NCBI GenBank assembly: GCA_949318235.1
Contig: OX439131.1
Location: 35,182,305 to 35,246,304, forward strand
Reading direction: 5' to 3'
From: Ecdyonurus torrentis
Taxonomy: Eukaryota; Arthropoda; Insecta; Ephemeroptera; Heptageniidae
Length of the DNA: 64,000 nucleotides
Below the pieces are notes generated by a model, which made no database searches, had not been told where the DNA came from, and saw nothing but the letters and a program-made list of their open reading frames with translations. The number at the start of each line of letters is the position of its first letter. The first letter of the stretch is position 1. Positions 47,933 through 64,000 of this stretch are shown here, in pieces. The position numbers were made by a program, and so were the translations under genes.

Positions 47933-48651
47933 ACGCAACAAATAGAATATCGCCACCCAAAACTGGTTGATATAAACAAGAAATGTTCTACCCTCTATCT
48001 GTTCAACCTAGCACGTCACTTCATCTAAAGCAAAGTCATTGCAGTACGTTTGTAGAATTTTTAACAACCCATATAGCATAGAAAGCAAGTAAGAGAGAGA
48101 GAGAGAGAGAGAGAAATAATCTTCTCATACTAATCACAAAAGAGTTAATCAAATAAAGCATTCATTAAATGTATGATAACATCACTTTTTTTTTAAATGT
48201 CAAAAAAATTATTTTAATTTATTTTTATAAAAATGTCCTATTTAATAAAATTTATTTCATTAATATTTACATAAAATTATACATTATAAAAAAAATGAAA
48301 AGATAATTTTATTTTATTTAGAACCATAACTAAAAAGATTATAATATATAAAAAAATTAATTTGAAAAATGTATTTACATAAAAAATTATTGTTAAAAAT
48401 GAGATTTAGTTTTAAATTTTAACAACTTCATTTTATTTCACTTAAGTTTATATAATTTCTAATGATAAATCTTAATTTTACATTACACAAAATAAGTGTA
48501 TATAAAAAAAAAGCATAAGCTTTATACATCTATACAAGGAAAAATTCATATTTTTTAGTATACAATTTGTGAGAGTAGTAGAATAATGATGAAAACTTTT
48601 ATGTGATAATCAGAGATGAAATTTTTATGTTATTATAAAGATGAGAGTTTT

Positions 48652-48732
<81 letters not shown>

Positions 48733-49202
48733 GAATGAGAGGTTTTCATTTTTTATGTTATAAACCAAGTGGAAACAAGCATCAGAAAGAGGATGCAAAT
48801 GATAAGAGCTTTATATACCCCAGAGAAAGAAAGAAAGAGAGAGAAAAAAATAGAGGATCACATTTTTATGGAGTGTGTCTCTGGGTATAAGAATTGCAGA
48901 TGACCCCCCAGACACCAACAGCTAGCCAGAAAAAAAAAAGAAAAAAAGAAAAGTGTATACAAAGTCATATAGTGACGAAGAGATGATTGGCATAGAAGAG
49001 AAGAGAAGCAAAACTCGTCTTGGTTGTAGAGATTGCGGTGACCATCAAGCCAAAACTATGGTCTGCCTACATGTAGAAGGTATATAGCTTATGAAATCTC
49101 TAGGGACATTTATATAGCATATAGAGCAAGCTACTGTACTACTGTATATATAGTAGTCTATACTATAAGAGAAAAGGAAAAGGGACACATCAAACGACAA
49201 AA

Positions 49203-49240
<38 letters not shown>

Positions 49241-49888
49241 TTCCATAGGGATGTATAACTAGGGAATTGCTACCAGTAGTCTTATTCCACAGTATGTACG
49301 TACCGTACAGAACAAACATCCAATATATACATACATAGTATATATACATACATATAGTACATACATACATATATATATAAAATAAAGCTTTTTTGGTAAC
49401 ACACTGGTGCGTACGTATTATATGTGATTTACAGAAGCGAAAAACAAATACAACACATTTTACTGAATGAAAATTTTTAAAAGAGAGAAATTAAAATGGA
49501 ATTAACTATATTTGGCTTTGCTTTTATAATATTAACACAAAACATTATTAATTTAGTTTTTTTTTATTAAAATTATTTTATTATATTTTAATTTAATTTT
49601 TTAAGTATAATATAATTAGGAATATTGTAAAAGTTACAAGTTCGTTATATTTTATTTTTAGATATATTTTTTGTTATATACAAGTTGAAAAATGATAATT
49701 AATTTTTTAAACAGTTATTTACTTTTTTGTGTGGATAAATGAATAATAGATTTTAAGAGAGGAATTAAGCAAGCAGAAACTACCCTAAAAAAAGTTTGAA
49801 AAATTATTCTGAATACCAAGTTTTTTTGTGTGAGAATTTATCTTGACTTTTTCATTACTTCAACTTTATATCCAAAGAAATTTGCATA

Positions 49889-49925
<37 letters not shown>

Positions 49926-50054
49926 GAGAGATTAAAGAAAGAAAAAAATGTTGAATGAAACGTTAAAAATTGAAATCAATGAATGACCTTTTTTTTTCCT
50001 ACTCAACAAAAATAATTCCGATACTTACTAATATATAATAGAGTATTTCATGTG

Positions 50055-50089
<35 letters not shown>

Positions 50090-50576
50090 AATTTAAAACA
50101 AGTAGCAACTTATAAAATGTTTAACATATAAATTAATGTTATAAGAAGAAAAAAAGTTTTTAACGCTTTAAATTAGTAAAATGTGACAAGTTAATTCGTT
50201 ACAACAAAATTTAGTACCATTTTTTTCTTCTTCTTAAAAAGACGTTATAATATTGTATATTATTAAACATAAAAAATAAAAATAAAGGCATAATCATACA
50301 CAGTATGAGGTATAAGACATAGCCATATTAAGCTTATAGCTAAAGCTCTTCGAATTTTTTATTTTCTTGTGAGGGGTATTGAAATTGAATTATATAATAC
50401 ATAGGCGAGGAACTATAAGGCGGGTGGGATCATTATGGACTGTGTTTATATATGGGGTGGGAAAGATTGTATATATATATTTTTTTTTTGGAAGGTGGTT
50501 ATGTTATTATATAGGCAAGAAAGCGAGCGGCATCCCGCTGATTTCTCTCTTATGTTGTGGAGGTGGAGAGAGAGAG

Positions 50577-50583
<7 letters not shown>
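47931..50583. other. AT-rich DNA with GA/CT arrays, no gene seen
   Basis: Includes (AG)n at 48092-48114, (TC)n at 49207-49236, (AG)n at 49892-49923, a short (TA)n at 50058-50086 and the 74 bp array at 48654-48727. Nothing gene-like. Confidence 0.6.
48654..48727. repeat. (GA)n microsatellite, 74 bp
   Basis: Pure GA array of 37 units. Confidence 0.97.

Positions 50584-50641
<58 letters not shown>
50567..50641. repeat. (GA)n microsatellite, 58 bp pure
   Basis: A short GA tract, an AAAG break, then pure GA at 50584-50641. Confidence 0.97.
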
Positions 50642-50643
<2 letters not shown>

Positions 50644-51517
50644 TATAGGATACTAGTTCACCTTGACAAGTGTGCACTGTTACCATCATGAGTACAGTAC
50701 TAGACACCAAAATAAGGTCAATAATCTGAAAAATATTCTTTTTAATTCAACAATAACAACAAAACCTTATATACAGAGAAAACATATTATTAATTAATTT
50801 TAAGATTTATGAATTATTAATATGATTTATGTAATTTATATTTGATTTTTATAATTTTAATTATATCTCTTACCTACACTTTAAGAACCAAATCTAACTT
50901 TAATAAAAAGGAGTCGTATGAAATAAATAATCAAATACTAATTGTTATATAATTTTACTATACATATGTGGGAGTTTTAAATATTGAAAGGATATTTTTA
51001 ACATATTTTAATTTAGAGTATTGATGCAACTTAAAGTTTATAATTAATTTAATAATAAAATTATTTAAACATAAAAGAGAAATTTAATTGTATAAAATCT
51101 ATATTATAATATAATTTTATAACAATACCAAAATTTCTATATAAAGTTTTGTACTTAAAATTTCTACTCTTATATATACATATTATACACATATAACTTA
51201 ATAAATGCTGTGAATTAATTTATAAAACTACGGCGTATACTTACTTGTATGTATAGTTCATACCATATAATCTATCAACTTATATATTGAGTTTGAAAGT
51301 AGTTAACAATTGAATTATTTTACATATACATATATATTGCATAATATAATATTATATAAGAAAATTTTGTTATACGTCTAAAGTTAAAATATTCTTACAT
51401 GAAAATTAATACATTTAAAGTATAAGTAATTAGCTTGCATAATAAGTTTCTATTTCAAGTTGATTTGAAACTTTATATATATCAAACTTAAGTATAAGTT
51501 TTGAAGTGTCCAAGTTA

Positions 51518-51520
<3 letters not shown>
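50642..51520. other. AT-rich DNA, no gene seen
   Basis: Unique AT-rich sequence without notable frames. Confidence 0.6.
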
Positions 51521-51749
<229 letters not shown>

Positions 51750-51849
51750 CACCATACATAGTGCAGTACGTAGCTTTTACCCAAACTTCTACAGTTTTAC
51801 CCTATATACACCATATCGTAACCAACTCCCCCCATACCTCTACCCTCAA

Positions 51850-51868
51850 CCCCATTCCCATCCCACCC
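51850..51868 (-). other. compact G-quadruplex motif on the minus strand
   Basis: Plus strand carries C tracts of 4, 3, 3 and 3 with spacers ATT, AT and A, giving a short-loop G-quadruplex on the minus strand. The surrounding 51810-51870 is also C-rich on the plus strand. Confidence 0.8.
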
Positions 51869-53160
51869 TGGTCTATATATTCCTCACAAAACTAACTTTT
51901 CAGCCCACAAGTTGGGAAATGAGTTTAACTTGTATGGAAATAAGACGAACATTTTAAATGTTTCAAAATGAAATCAGTTTGTCTGTAGTAGAAAGTTATA
52001 CAATGCTAGGTTGTAATATAACATTTTTATTGTATTTTTATATACAATTAAAAAATATATTTTTATTCAATTTTCATTTTGGAATACAGTATTATATGAA
52101 ATTTTAAATTGTTGTTTTTTCCGCCTCATGACAATAAAAAAAGTATTTGAAATTATTACTATTGGAGCATAGAGATTTTTACGTTCAGAAAAAAAACATT
52201 CAATTTTGAATGTCTATCCTATTTTGTTTTATACATTTTTTTTTGTTGTTGCTTTCTCTCTTTTTCTCGTGTATTTGCATCAGAGTTTTATTCTTTTTAT
52301 ATGCTCAAGCCATGATTGAATGAATAAACTGAAATGTTTGTCAGTGTAATAAAATGTTTTTGAATTTTAGGGTATACGAGCTGTAAAAACTACGTCGTAT
52401 TTGTGTATTGAGATTGAGAGGAAAACAAGGGAGAGAGAGAGAGAGAGAGAGATTTGATTTGCCCAGCACTATTTCTTCACCATCACATCGCCAAAGCAAT
52501 GACCTCCAGTCTTTTTACATACGTAATTTAAATTCAAAAAACCAGAGAACAACATCCGTTCTGTCAGTGATATTGCTATATTTAAATAATTATATTATAC
52601 ACGTGTAGACTAAAAAGTTTAAACATATTTAAATATAAAAGTAATTTTTTTTATCTATATAAATACCTGCCTTGCTGATATATTTTCAACCTTAATCTAA
52701 TTATGCAAAAACAATATTTTTACTTATTCAAACTTAAACTTTTGACATTTGGATTTTGTTTTTCTGCAACATAATTGTTGTTTTTATAAATCTATATCTA
52801 AAGGGCAATTAACATGAAAAAGAAATGTTGATAACATGATAACTAAATGAAGTTTTAACTTCAAATTTGTTAAATTATTTTATAAAATATAAGTAAATTC
52901 AATGAAAATTTAAAGAAATTGAGAAAGAAATTTACTTGTCATTTTTTCTAGTTAAATAAAATAAGTATTTCATGGTTTTTTGTTTTTTGTTTTTTTTTAT
53001 ACTGTATAATATAATATAAAGAGAAGATAAAGAATCAAATTGATTTTAGTTGTTCAACGAATGATCACATAAATGTATGTTTTTCTGTTGTTGTTTTTTC
53101 TGCTGATGAAAAAATAAAAAAATATGTTCCGCCCTGAAGGATAAAAGGCATCAGAATATA

Positions 53161-53164
<4 letters not shown>
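51869..53164. other. AT-rich DNA, no gene seen
   Basis: AT-rich with a (GA)11 tract at 52431-52452. No gene supported. Confidence 0.6.

Positions 53165-53237
<73 letters not shown>
53165..53237. repeat. (GA)n microsatellite, 73 bp
   Basis: Pure GA array. Confidence 0.97.
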
Positions 53238-53240
<3 letters not shown>

Positions 53241-54870
53241 GAAAGGAAATATTAGCAGGGAGAGAACGCAATAAAAACGACGAGTGAGATAGAAATCAAG
53301 TCTTGAAGAGAAGATTGGTACAGCCACACGACGAATCTTCTTCTCTTCTCTCTCTCTCTCTATATATATATATTCTTCTTTCTTTTCGAACGGGCAAAAT
53401 TCACAAAATCTGAAATGAGATCGGCTCAGGGATTATAAGCAGCTCTTTCGTAACAGCCAACCATCTAGCGATTTGTACATCAACGAATGAAGAAAAAAAT
53501 ATATACCATTCAAAGCTATTACAGCACCATTTTTCCTTTTCTTTGGTCAAAACTCCCTTAAGATTTAAGTTTTCTTCATCATATCTTTTATGTATGAAAA
53601 AGAAGAAAAAAATACTCAAATATATAATATCATACTTTAAAAAAAAATCGAGATGAAAAAGAAGCTTATAGCTACATTATGCCAAAGTTCTATGTGTAAT
53701 TTTGTGGAAACTTTAATTTCCTTTTCACGTTTTCTGATTTTACATAATATTAACTGGTATATTAGTGTGTATTTATGACATTACAGTATGATGGTAGTTT
53801 AAAAAAAAAAATTCCATCACATAATTGTATTTTTCTTAATTATTTTGTTAGCTCTTCTAAATTCTAAGGCAGACTTCTTTACTTTTTTTTTTTCTTCTGG
53901 GTTGCTCCTCTGGTACAGTGTTGGTTTATTGCCTGCTAGGCTGGTATATTCCCACCGGCTCACTCGCAATTTCTCTCGCTATCTCCTGCTGCCACTTTTA
54001 CAATCTATGCCGTCATCTTTCCTTATTCTCTTCTCCCTATAGAGAGACTCACTCTGCTTTTCTGCTTGCCCAGCTACTTTTTTTTTTCTACTTTTTTACA
54101 CCTCTTCAAAACCATTTTTATTTTTAATACAAAAGTTTACTTTAATTTTTTTTTTTTTAAATTACTTTCAAGGTATTATTACATGTGTTTTCTTTTATAT
54201 ATATAAAATAAAGCGCTATTTAATTAAAGTATAATGATATATAAAAAGAGTAGCATGATAATTTGATTTTTCAATTTAACTCAAGTAAGTAAATACATGT
54301 AGTAAAAAAAAAGAAGAAAATGTTTTTTTGTTAACATAAAAAGTAAAATCAAATTCTGGGAATAAGTCGTTATGTGTGAAAAGTAAAATCAATGTTTTCT
54401 ATTTCTTTGTGACACTTGAGTGATTTCTTATTGTCAATTCTAATTCACTGTTATTTTAAACACACACACACACACACAAAGAATAACATATATAAAAAAA
54501 GAAAAGAAAAAACAATGATATTTGTCCCAACATAGATTTTTTTTCTTAGTATTTTAAAACTTTTTCCTTTACTTTCTCATTCTCATTCCCCATCCTTCTA
54601 ACTTTTCCATAAAAAAAGCTTAAAGCAAATCGTTTTTCGAATTATACCTTATTGACTTTTTTTCTCGTATATATAAATTTTTTTAAATGTATAAAAAAAA
54701 TGTGCACTTATCTTTAAAGATACTTTTTTTTTCTTCTTCTGATTTTACTTTAAAGTTCAAGACTATAATATAAAAAGCACGCAACAAACATTTGGGGGGG
54801 GGGGGGGAATAGAGGAGATTTACTTTGTCAAAATAGAACAGATTCATTCTATTTTACTTTATACGTGAAG
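53238..54870. other. mixed DNA; one GC-normal patch, G14 run, no gene proven
   Basis: A patch at 53880-54060 is open in two plus-strand frames (Leu/Ser-rich) and carries two donor-like words on the minus strand (GTGAGT near 54045, GTGAGC near 53960), but no exon could be built. An (AC)10 tract lies at 54460-54478 and a 14-G run at 54794-54807. Confidence 0.45.
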
Positions 54871-54940
54871 AGAGCACAAGGCCGTAAAAAAAGACACAAC
54901 AAGCAGCGCGTGACCCGAAAGCCAAATGTTTTTATGCAAG
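54871..54940 (+). CDS. candidate 70-nt internal exon encoding a basic segment
   Basis: Acceptor: a pyrimidine-rich ATTCTATTTTACTTTATAC stretch before GAAG ending at 54870. Donor: AAG|GTAAAT at 54941. The frame starts on a whole codon, is open for 23 codons and ends in phase 1. It encodes AQGRKKRHNKQRVTRKP followed by NVFMQ, strongly basic and like a nuclear-localisation or RNA-binding segment. The same frame is open upstream as well. No family is recognised. GC content is higher than in the flanks. Confidence 0.25.
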
Positions 54941-54946
54941 GTAAAT

Positions 54947-59950
<5,004 letters not shown>

Positions 59951-60060
59951 GAATGTCGGTGTCGGTGTGTTGATGGGTCCAAACAATACTGCAAGTTCGC
60001 CAATGTAATCATATCAGTTCATCTGTGCTGCAAGCGACAGTAAATCGATCGTTTTTGCGT

Positions 60061-60070
60061 GGGGGGTGAG

Positions 60071-60101
<31 letters not shown>

Positions 60102-60263
60102 GAGGTGGAGAACACGTAGCTTTGTTTGCTTGCACGTTGTATTCCACGTGCAGCAAGCAGATTGAGAGAGAGAGAGAGAGAGAGGTGGGTGCTGTTGGCG
60201 TCATTGGTACCGCGGTACTCGATCACTCCAGACAACCAAACATATAAAACCCTCTCTCTCTCA

Positions 60264-60295
<32 letters not shown>

Positions 60296-60377
60296 CTCTA
60301 TACTTCAAATTTACGGTAACAACGTTAATTACGTGTCCAATATTTACCACACAATTGAAGAGACCTACAGTATAGTA

Positions 60378-60416
<39 letters not shown>
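60061..60416. repeat. GA tracts followed by inverted CT tracts
   Basis: Imperfect GA at 60071-60101 and (GA)10 at 60164-60183 are followed by interrupted CT at 60252-60290 and CT at 60380-60416. The unique part between them has normal GC and a small hairpin of CACGT against ACGTG near 60135-60155. Frames on both strands are Arg-Glu or Ser-Leu rich and are not genes. Confidence 0.85.
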
Positions 60417-60418
<2 letters not shown>

Positions 60419-60556
60419 ATTAATCTCAAACAATTGAGAGAAATTTAACCATTATATAATAATTTGTGCTTTCATTTAATTCGTTTCATTATATTGTAAA
60501 AAAAGAGACTATTTAGTAGGTTGTTCTTTATTATAATTTGTATTGTTGAATTGAAT

Positions 60557-60591
<35 letters not shown>

Positions 60592-61945
60592 TATTCGATA
60601 TTTTTACAAAACATTAAATGTAGTCATATATACACATTTTAATAAATATTATTATGTAGTAATACAATACCAGAAAGCTGAATTATTTTTTACTGTATTT
60701 AAGACTCATTAACTATTATTATAAAATGGAAAAAATTGGAAGTTATGTCTTTTTATTTTTATATATTTTTAATTTAATGGGTTGAACTTTTTTAGTTTTT
60801 TTTTTTTTATTTCAATAGCATGCAAAGTGTAATATGAAATAGTGGTCATAATACTGTAAAACAAGTAATATTTTTCTCTAACAAATATATTATTTAAAAC
60901 AACACGCATACAACAACATAATAATAATAATAATAATATAGCGTTTTTGCATGAACATATAAACCCATACACATATAATAGAAGAAAAATTTAATGCCGA
61001 GAAAAGTTTTGTACTTTGGTGTCTATACTTTAACTTTATATATAAAAATGTCTGTAAAAATAAACATAGAAAATTCATAGTGAGTTATAGCACAAAATTT
61101 TACTACTTTTTAGTAATAAAATGAAAAAAAAAAAAAAAAAAGTTAGAAACCATATATCTAAGACATAAAATTCAATGTTTATGAATTGCACATACGAAAA
61201 AAAAATGTCACACTTGTTTTTGTTTATTGTTTTCTTATGCAATTTACAATGATTCTAAGAGATTTTGAGACAACTTTTATTGTTGTTTCTTTTTATTATA
61301 TTCCTTGTTAAATTTTTTATTGAAAGATATGCAACTCTTTCTGCAGTATTGTGTAACTGGTGTAGGAGTTACAGGGGTTAGCAAATAAGATAACCTCAAA
61401 TGTTGTCTATACTTCATAATATTCTTAATCTAACATTTAGGGGGAAAAAGAAACTTTTATTCTTTTATTTTTATTTATTATTATTATTTTTTTAGAAACT
61501 ATAAAAATTTCCAAGTTATTATAAGAAAAGAAACAAAGTAATTTAATTTATGAGTTATTAATATTTTAAATAAAAAGGGGGATAAAGCGAAAGATTTTTC
61601 ATTTATTTTTAATTTTATTTATAATTACTCGTTCCTATTTAAATAATATAAGAAAAATTAAAAACTCCAAGAAATTAAGTTTTATCTTAATTTTAATAAA
61701 TATATTTTTACTCTTTTATCCTCACATGAATTTCGTTTATATAAAAAGAAACATAAAAACAATTAAGTTTTTCTTTTCTTATTTTTTACTACGTGTAACA
61801 CAAAATGTAATTTGTATCATTTACATAATAGTGTTTTCTATACAGTGGGGTTAAATAAAGTCTTAGATAAATTGAAAAATTTAATTTCTTAAGTTGACAC
61901 TTTTCTATATTATAACACCTACTTTAAGAAAATAAAGAAGATAAG

Positions 61946-61955
<10 letters not shown>
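60417..61955. other. AT-rich DNA, no gene seen
   Basis: Contains a 30-T run (60561-60590) and an 18-A run (61124-61141). No gene supported. Confidence 0.6.
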
Positions 61956-62009
<54 letters not shown>

Positions 62010-62240
62010 AAGAAAAAGAAAGGAAGAAAGAAAGAAAGAAGAAGAATATACAGATAAAAAAATAAATATATAAATAGAGTAATAAAATTGTAATATGTAA
62101 ACTAAGTTACTTCTCTTTTTTTATCGCTAGAAGTAACTGATAAAATTATGCGATACTGGGCTCCTTTTTTTTTTTTTTTTTTTTATAATATTATTTTTTA
62201 GCAATTTATTTTGTTGGTACCGTGTGATGACGTATAGAGT

Positions 62241-62297
<57 letters not shown>

Positions 62298-62312
62298 ATC
62301 GTGTGTGTGTGT
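61956..62312. repeat. two (AG)n arrays and a short (GT)n
   Basis: (AG)n at 61956-62007, then four GAAA units near 62024-62040; a 20-T run at 62165-62184; (AG)n at 62245-62296 followed by GTGTGT to 62312. Confidence 0.95.
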
Positions 62313-62405
62313 GCTCAGAGTTCTCAATGTTCAAGTCGGCACACGCTTGCTTGCCTTACAAATCTTTGGTACTCAGATCACGTGGTTTTAACTCAGCTAC
62401 ATTAC

Positions 62406-62451
62406 CTGGTAACCATTTTTAGACAACCTTTTGCCACTAAACTGTCGACAC
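62406..62451 (-). CDS. candidate 46-nt exon or coding end
   Basis: On the minus strand an acceptor-like TTTGAAG (ends 62452) is followed by an open frame reading VDSLVAKGCLKMVT up to AG|GTAATG at 62405. If that donor is not used, the next codon but one is TAA, so this could also be a coding 3' end. The peptide is less biased than most frames here. The acceptor lacks a good pyrimidine tract and the donor is not ideal. A plus-strand frame also runs across this patch (62301-62486). Confidence 0.18.
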
Positions 62452-62486
62452 CTTCAAATATATTCAGTTACACAGCAGTAATATAA

Positions 62487-62487
<1 letters not shown>

Positions 62488-62538
<51 letters not shown>

Positions 62539-62582
62539 CATATAATACATATAATACAATACATATATATATATATATATTA
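62488..62582. repeat. (TA)n microsatellite with ATACATATA variants
   Basis: 48 bp of pure TA (62488-62535) followed by ATACATATA-type units and more TA up to about 62582. Confidence 0.95.
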
Positions 62583-62798
62583 CATAATAGTAAAATACTT
62601 TAAGTTAATATTTAAAAATGCAATAAGGAAATAACAGTATGAAAAAAGAAGTTATAATAAACAAGTTAAGTAACTTTATGGTATATAAGTTTTTTTTCAT
62701 GTAATTTTATACTTCATGCCTTCTACGTACATTTCTTTTTATTCTTAATACATCGTAGTTATAATGTAGTACGTACTTTGTTTACATAACATTTTGTC

Positions 62799-62800
<2 letters not shown>

Positions 62801-62845
<45 letters not shown>
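62801..62845. repeat. 45-T homopolymer
   Basis: Longest single-base run in the window. It may be the reversed tail of a retrotransposed copy, but no body is recognisable on either side. Confidence 0.95.
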
Positions 62846-62846
<1 letters not shown>

Positions 62847-64000
62847 TATTTACATATATATTAAAGTAAAAATTTCTTTATGCGTTAAATTGTCGTGGAA
62901 AATTCCCGTTATTACTATGCAAACAACAATTAATTTCTTTAATCTTATGGATGGAATATTATAATGATAAAAATATGTTTACATGATGGAGCGATATTTC
63001 ATTGTGTCATACTAACTTTGATTGCATGACATCTCTAATTAAGGGAGTAGATGACCGGCTGATATCTCATCAAACTGAACAGTCGCGAAATATATAAAAT
63101 TAACATAAAGTAAACATGAAATGTTGCTTAAAAGTTTAGTTATGTCAAAACACATGCAAACATGATTTAATATTTAAATTATACCACTTTAAAGATAGCA
63201 TGCGGAAATTTCAAAATTTAGAGCCAACTTTTAAGTCAAATTAGAAACTTTTTTTTTTAATTAAAAATATTATTAAAAATTTTTTAGGAACTTTTTGTTT
63301 TAATACTTTCAATTTTATTTGAAAATTAAATACAGTAGCATTTTGTTTTTTTGTTGCATCCAAATAACGCAGTAAGAATTATTGTTAAAATAAAGTTCCC
63401 CGTTTGACTATTTCCGTATCAAATCAGTCACCCTTTTCGTTAAAAGCATAAAAATTACACAATCAAATTTATTACAGCGATTGAAAATATAGAGTTGAGT
63501 GATCGGATCCTGATAATAATAATAATAATAGAATTTTTTTATTATATTGAATACTAAAGAATATGAATTCAATAATAGATTTTAATTTTTTAGACATTCG
63601 AAAAATTCCTCTCCATTTTTCAAATGTTTATTACGATGAAAGGATTTATTCTCAGAATTTTAATTTAATTTTCATTTCTTTGCTTTTTTAAATATCATTG
63701 CTTTATGGATATTAATATTATACATTTTTTTTTTTTTTTAGATTCCTTTGAAAAAAATTTAATCTAAAAAAAGCATTTATATACATAAATATAGTACGAG
63801 ATAATAATAAAAAAACAAAAGCTTTGCATGAGAAATTTATATTTATTTTCTCTCGTTTTATTTTTTTATCTTTTTATCTATATAGAATAAATAATTATAC
63901 TGTATATTTTCTATATAAATATTCATGTCCAACAAGTATGAAATTGTGTTGAAATACTGCTCTAGTAAAGTAGTTAAAGTTTTACCTTTTAAAATCTATA
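62846..64000. other. AT-rich DNA, no gene seen
   Basis: Unique AT-rich sequence to the window's end, with a short (AAT)n at about 63511-63530. No gene supported. Confidence 0.6.

Overview
The window looks like non-coding euchromatin from a very AT-rich animal genome, roughly three quarters A+T by eye. It is packed with long, nearly pure microsatellites: (AT)n up to about 159 bp, (CT/GA)n up to about 157 bp, (CA)n of about 200 bp, and one (AAAG)n array of about 304 bp. Single-base runs reach 45 T. The only protein homology I recognise with confidence is the 3' end of a non-LTR retrotransposon (11807-12458), Jockey-like by its reverse transcriptase tail. Together with the microsatellite load this fits an arthropod, such as a microsatellite-rich crustacean or a hemipteran, but the window does not settle it. 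There are no rRNA, tRNA, CRISPR or bacterial-type operon features. Nearly all long open frames are translations of microsatellites (Ile-Tyr, Ser-Leu, Arg-Glu, Cys-Val, His-Thr or Lys-Lys-Glu-Arg repeats) and are left out as genes.

Mobile DNA: the clearest structure is a 1.45 kb element at 42339-43785 with terminal inverted repeats of about 265 bp that are almost identical to each other. It has no coding capacity and sits in an (AT)n tract. A smaller perfect-ended inverted repeat (42842-42973) is nested inside it. Three more fold-back, MITE-like units lie at 1018-1156, 21370-21575 and 39201-39300.

Possible genes: eukaryotic exons here would be small and scattered, so I looked for splice sites that agree with an open frame. 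The best cases are: (1) a plus-strand set of TATA box, first exon with ATG, 19-nt exon, and last exon with stop and AATAAA (15908-20775), all phase-compatible; (2) a minus-strand first coding exon with an ideal start context and a GTGAGT donor (26982-26873); (3) a minus-strand open frame with a signal peptide and a three-cysteine motif like the first part of a follistatin-type domain (34917-34663); (4) single internal-exon candidates at 40670-40742 (+), 54871-54940 (+) and 62406-62451 (-). All are predictions from sequence alone and could be chance in such AT-rich DNA.

Regulatory signals: at least five full CRE palindromes (TGACGTCA), one perfect match to the RFX X-box consensus (32223-32236), and three strong G-quadruplex motifs (27.7, 47.7 and 51.85 kb). 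The remaining DNA is AT-rich sequence in which I see no gene.
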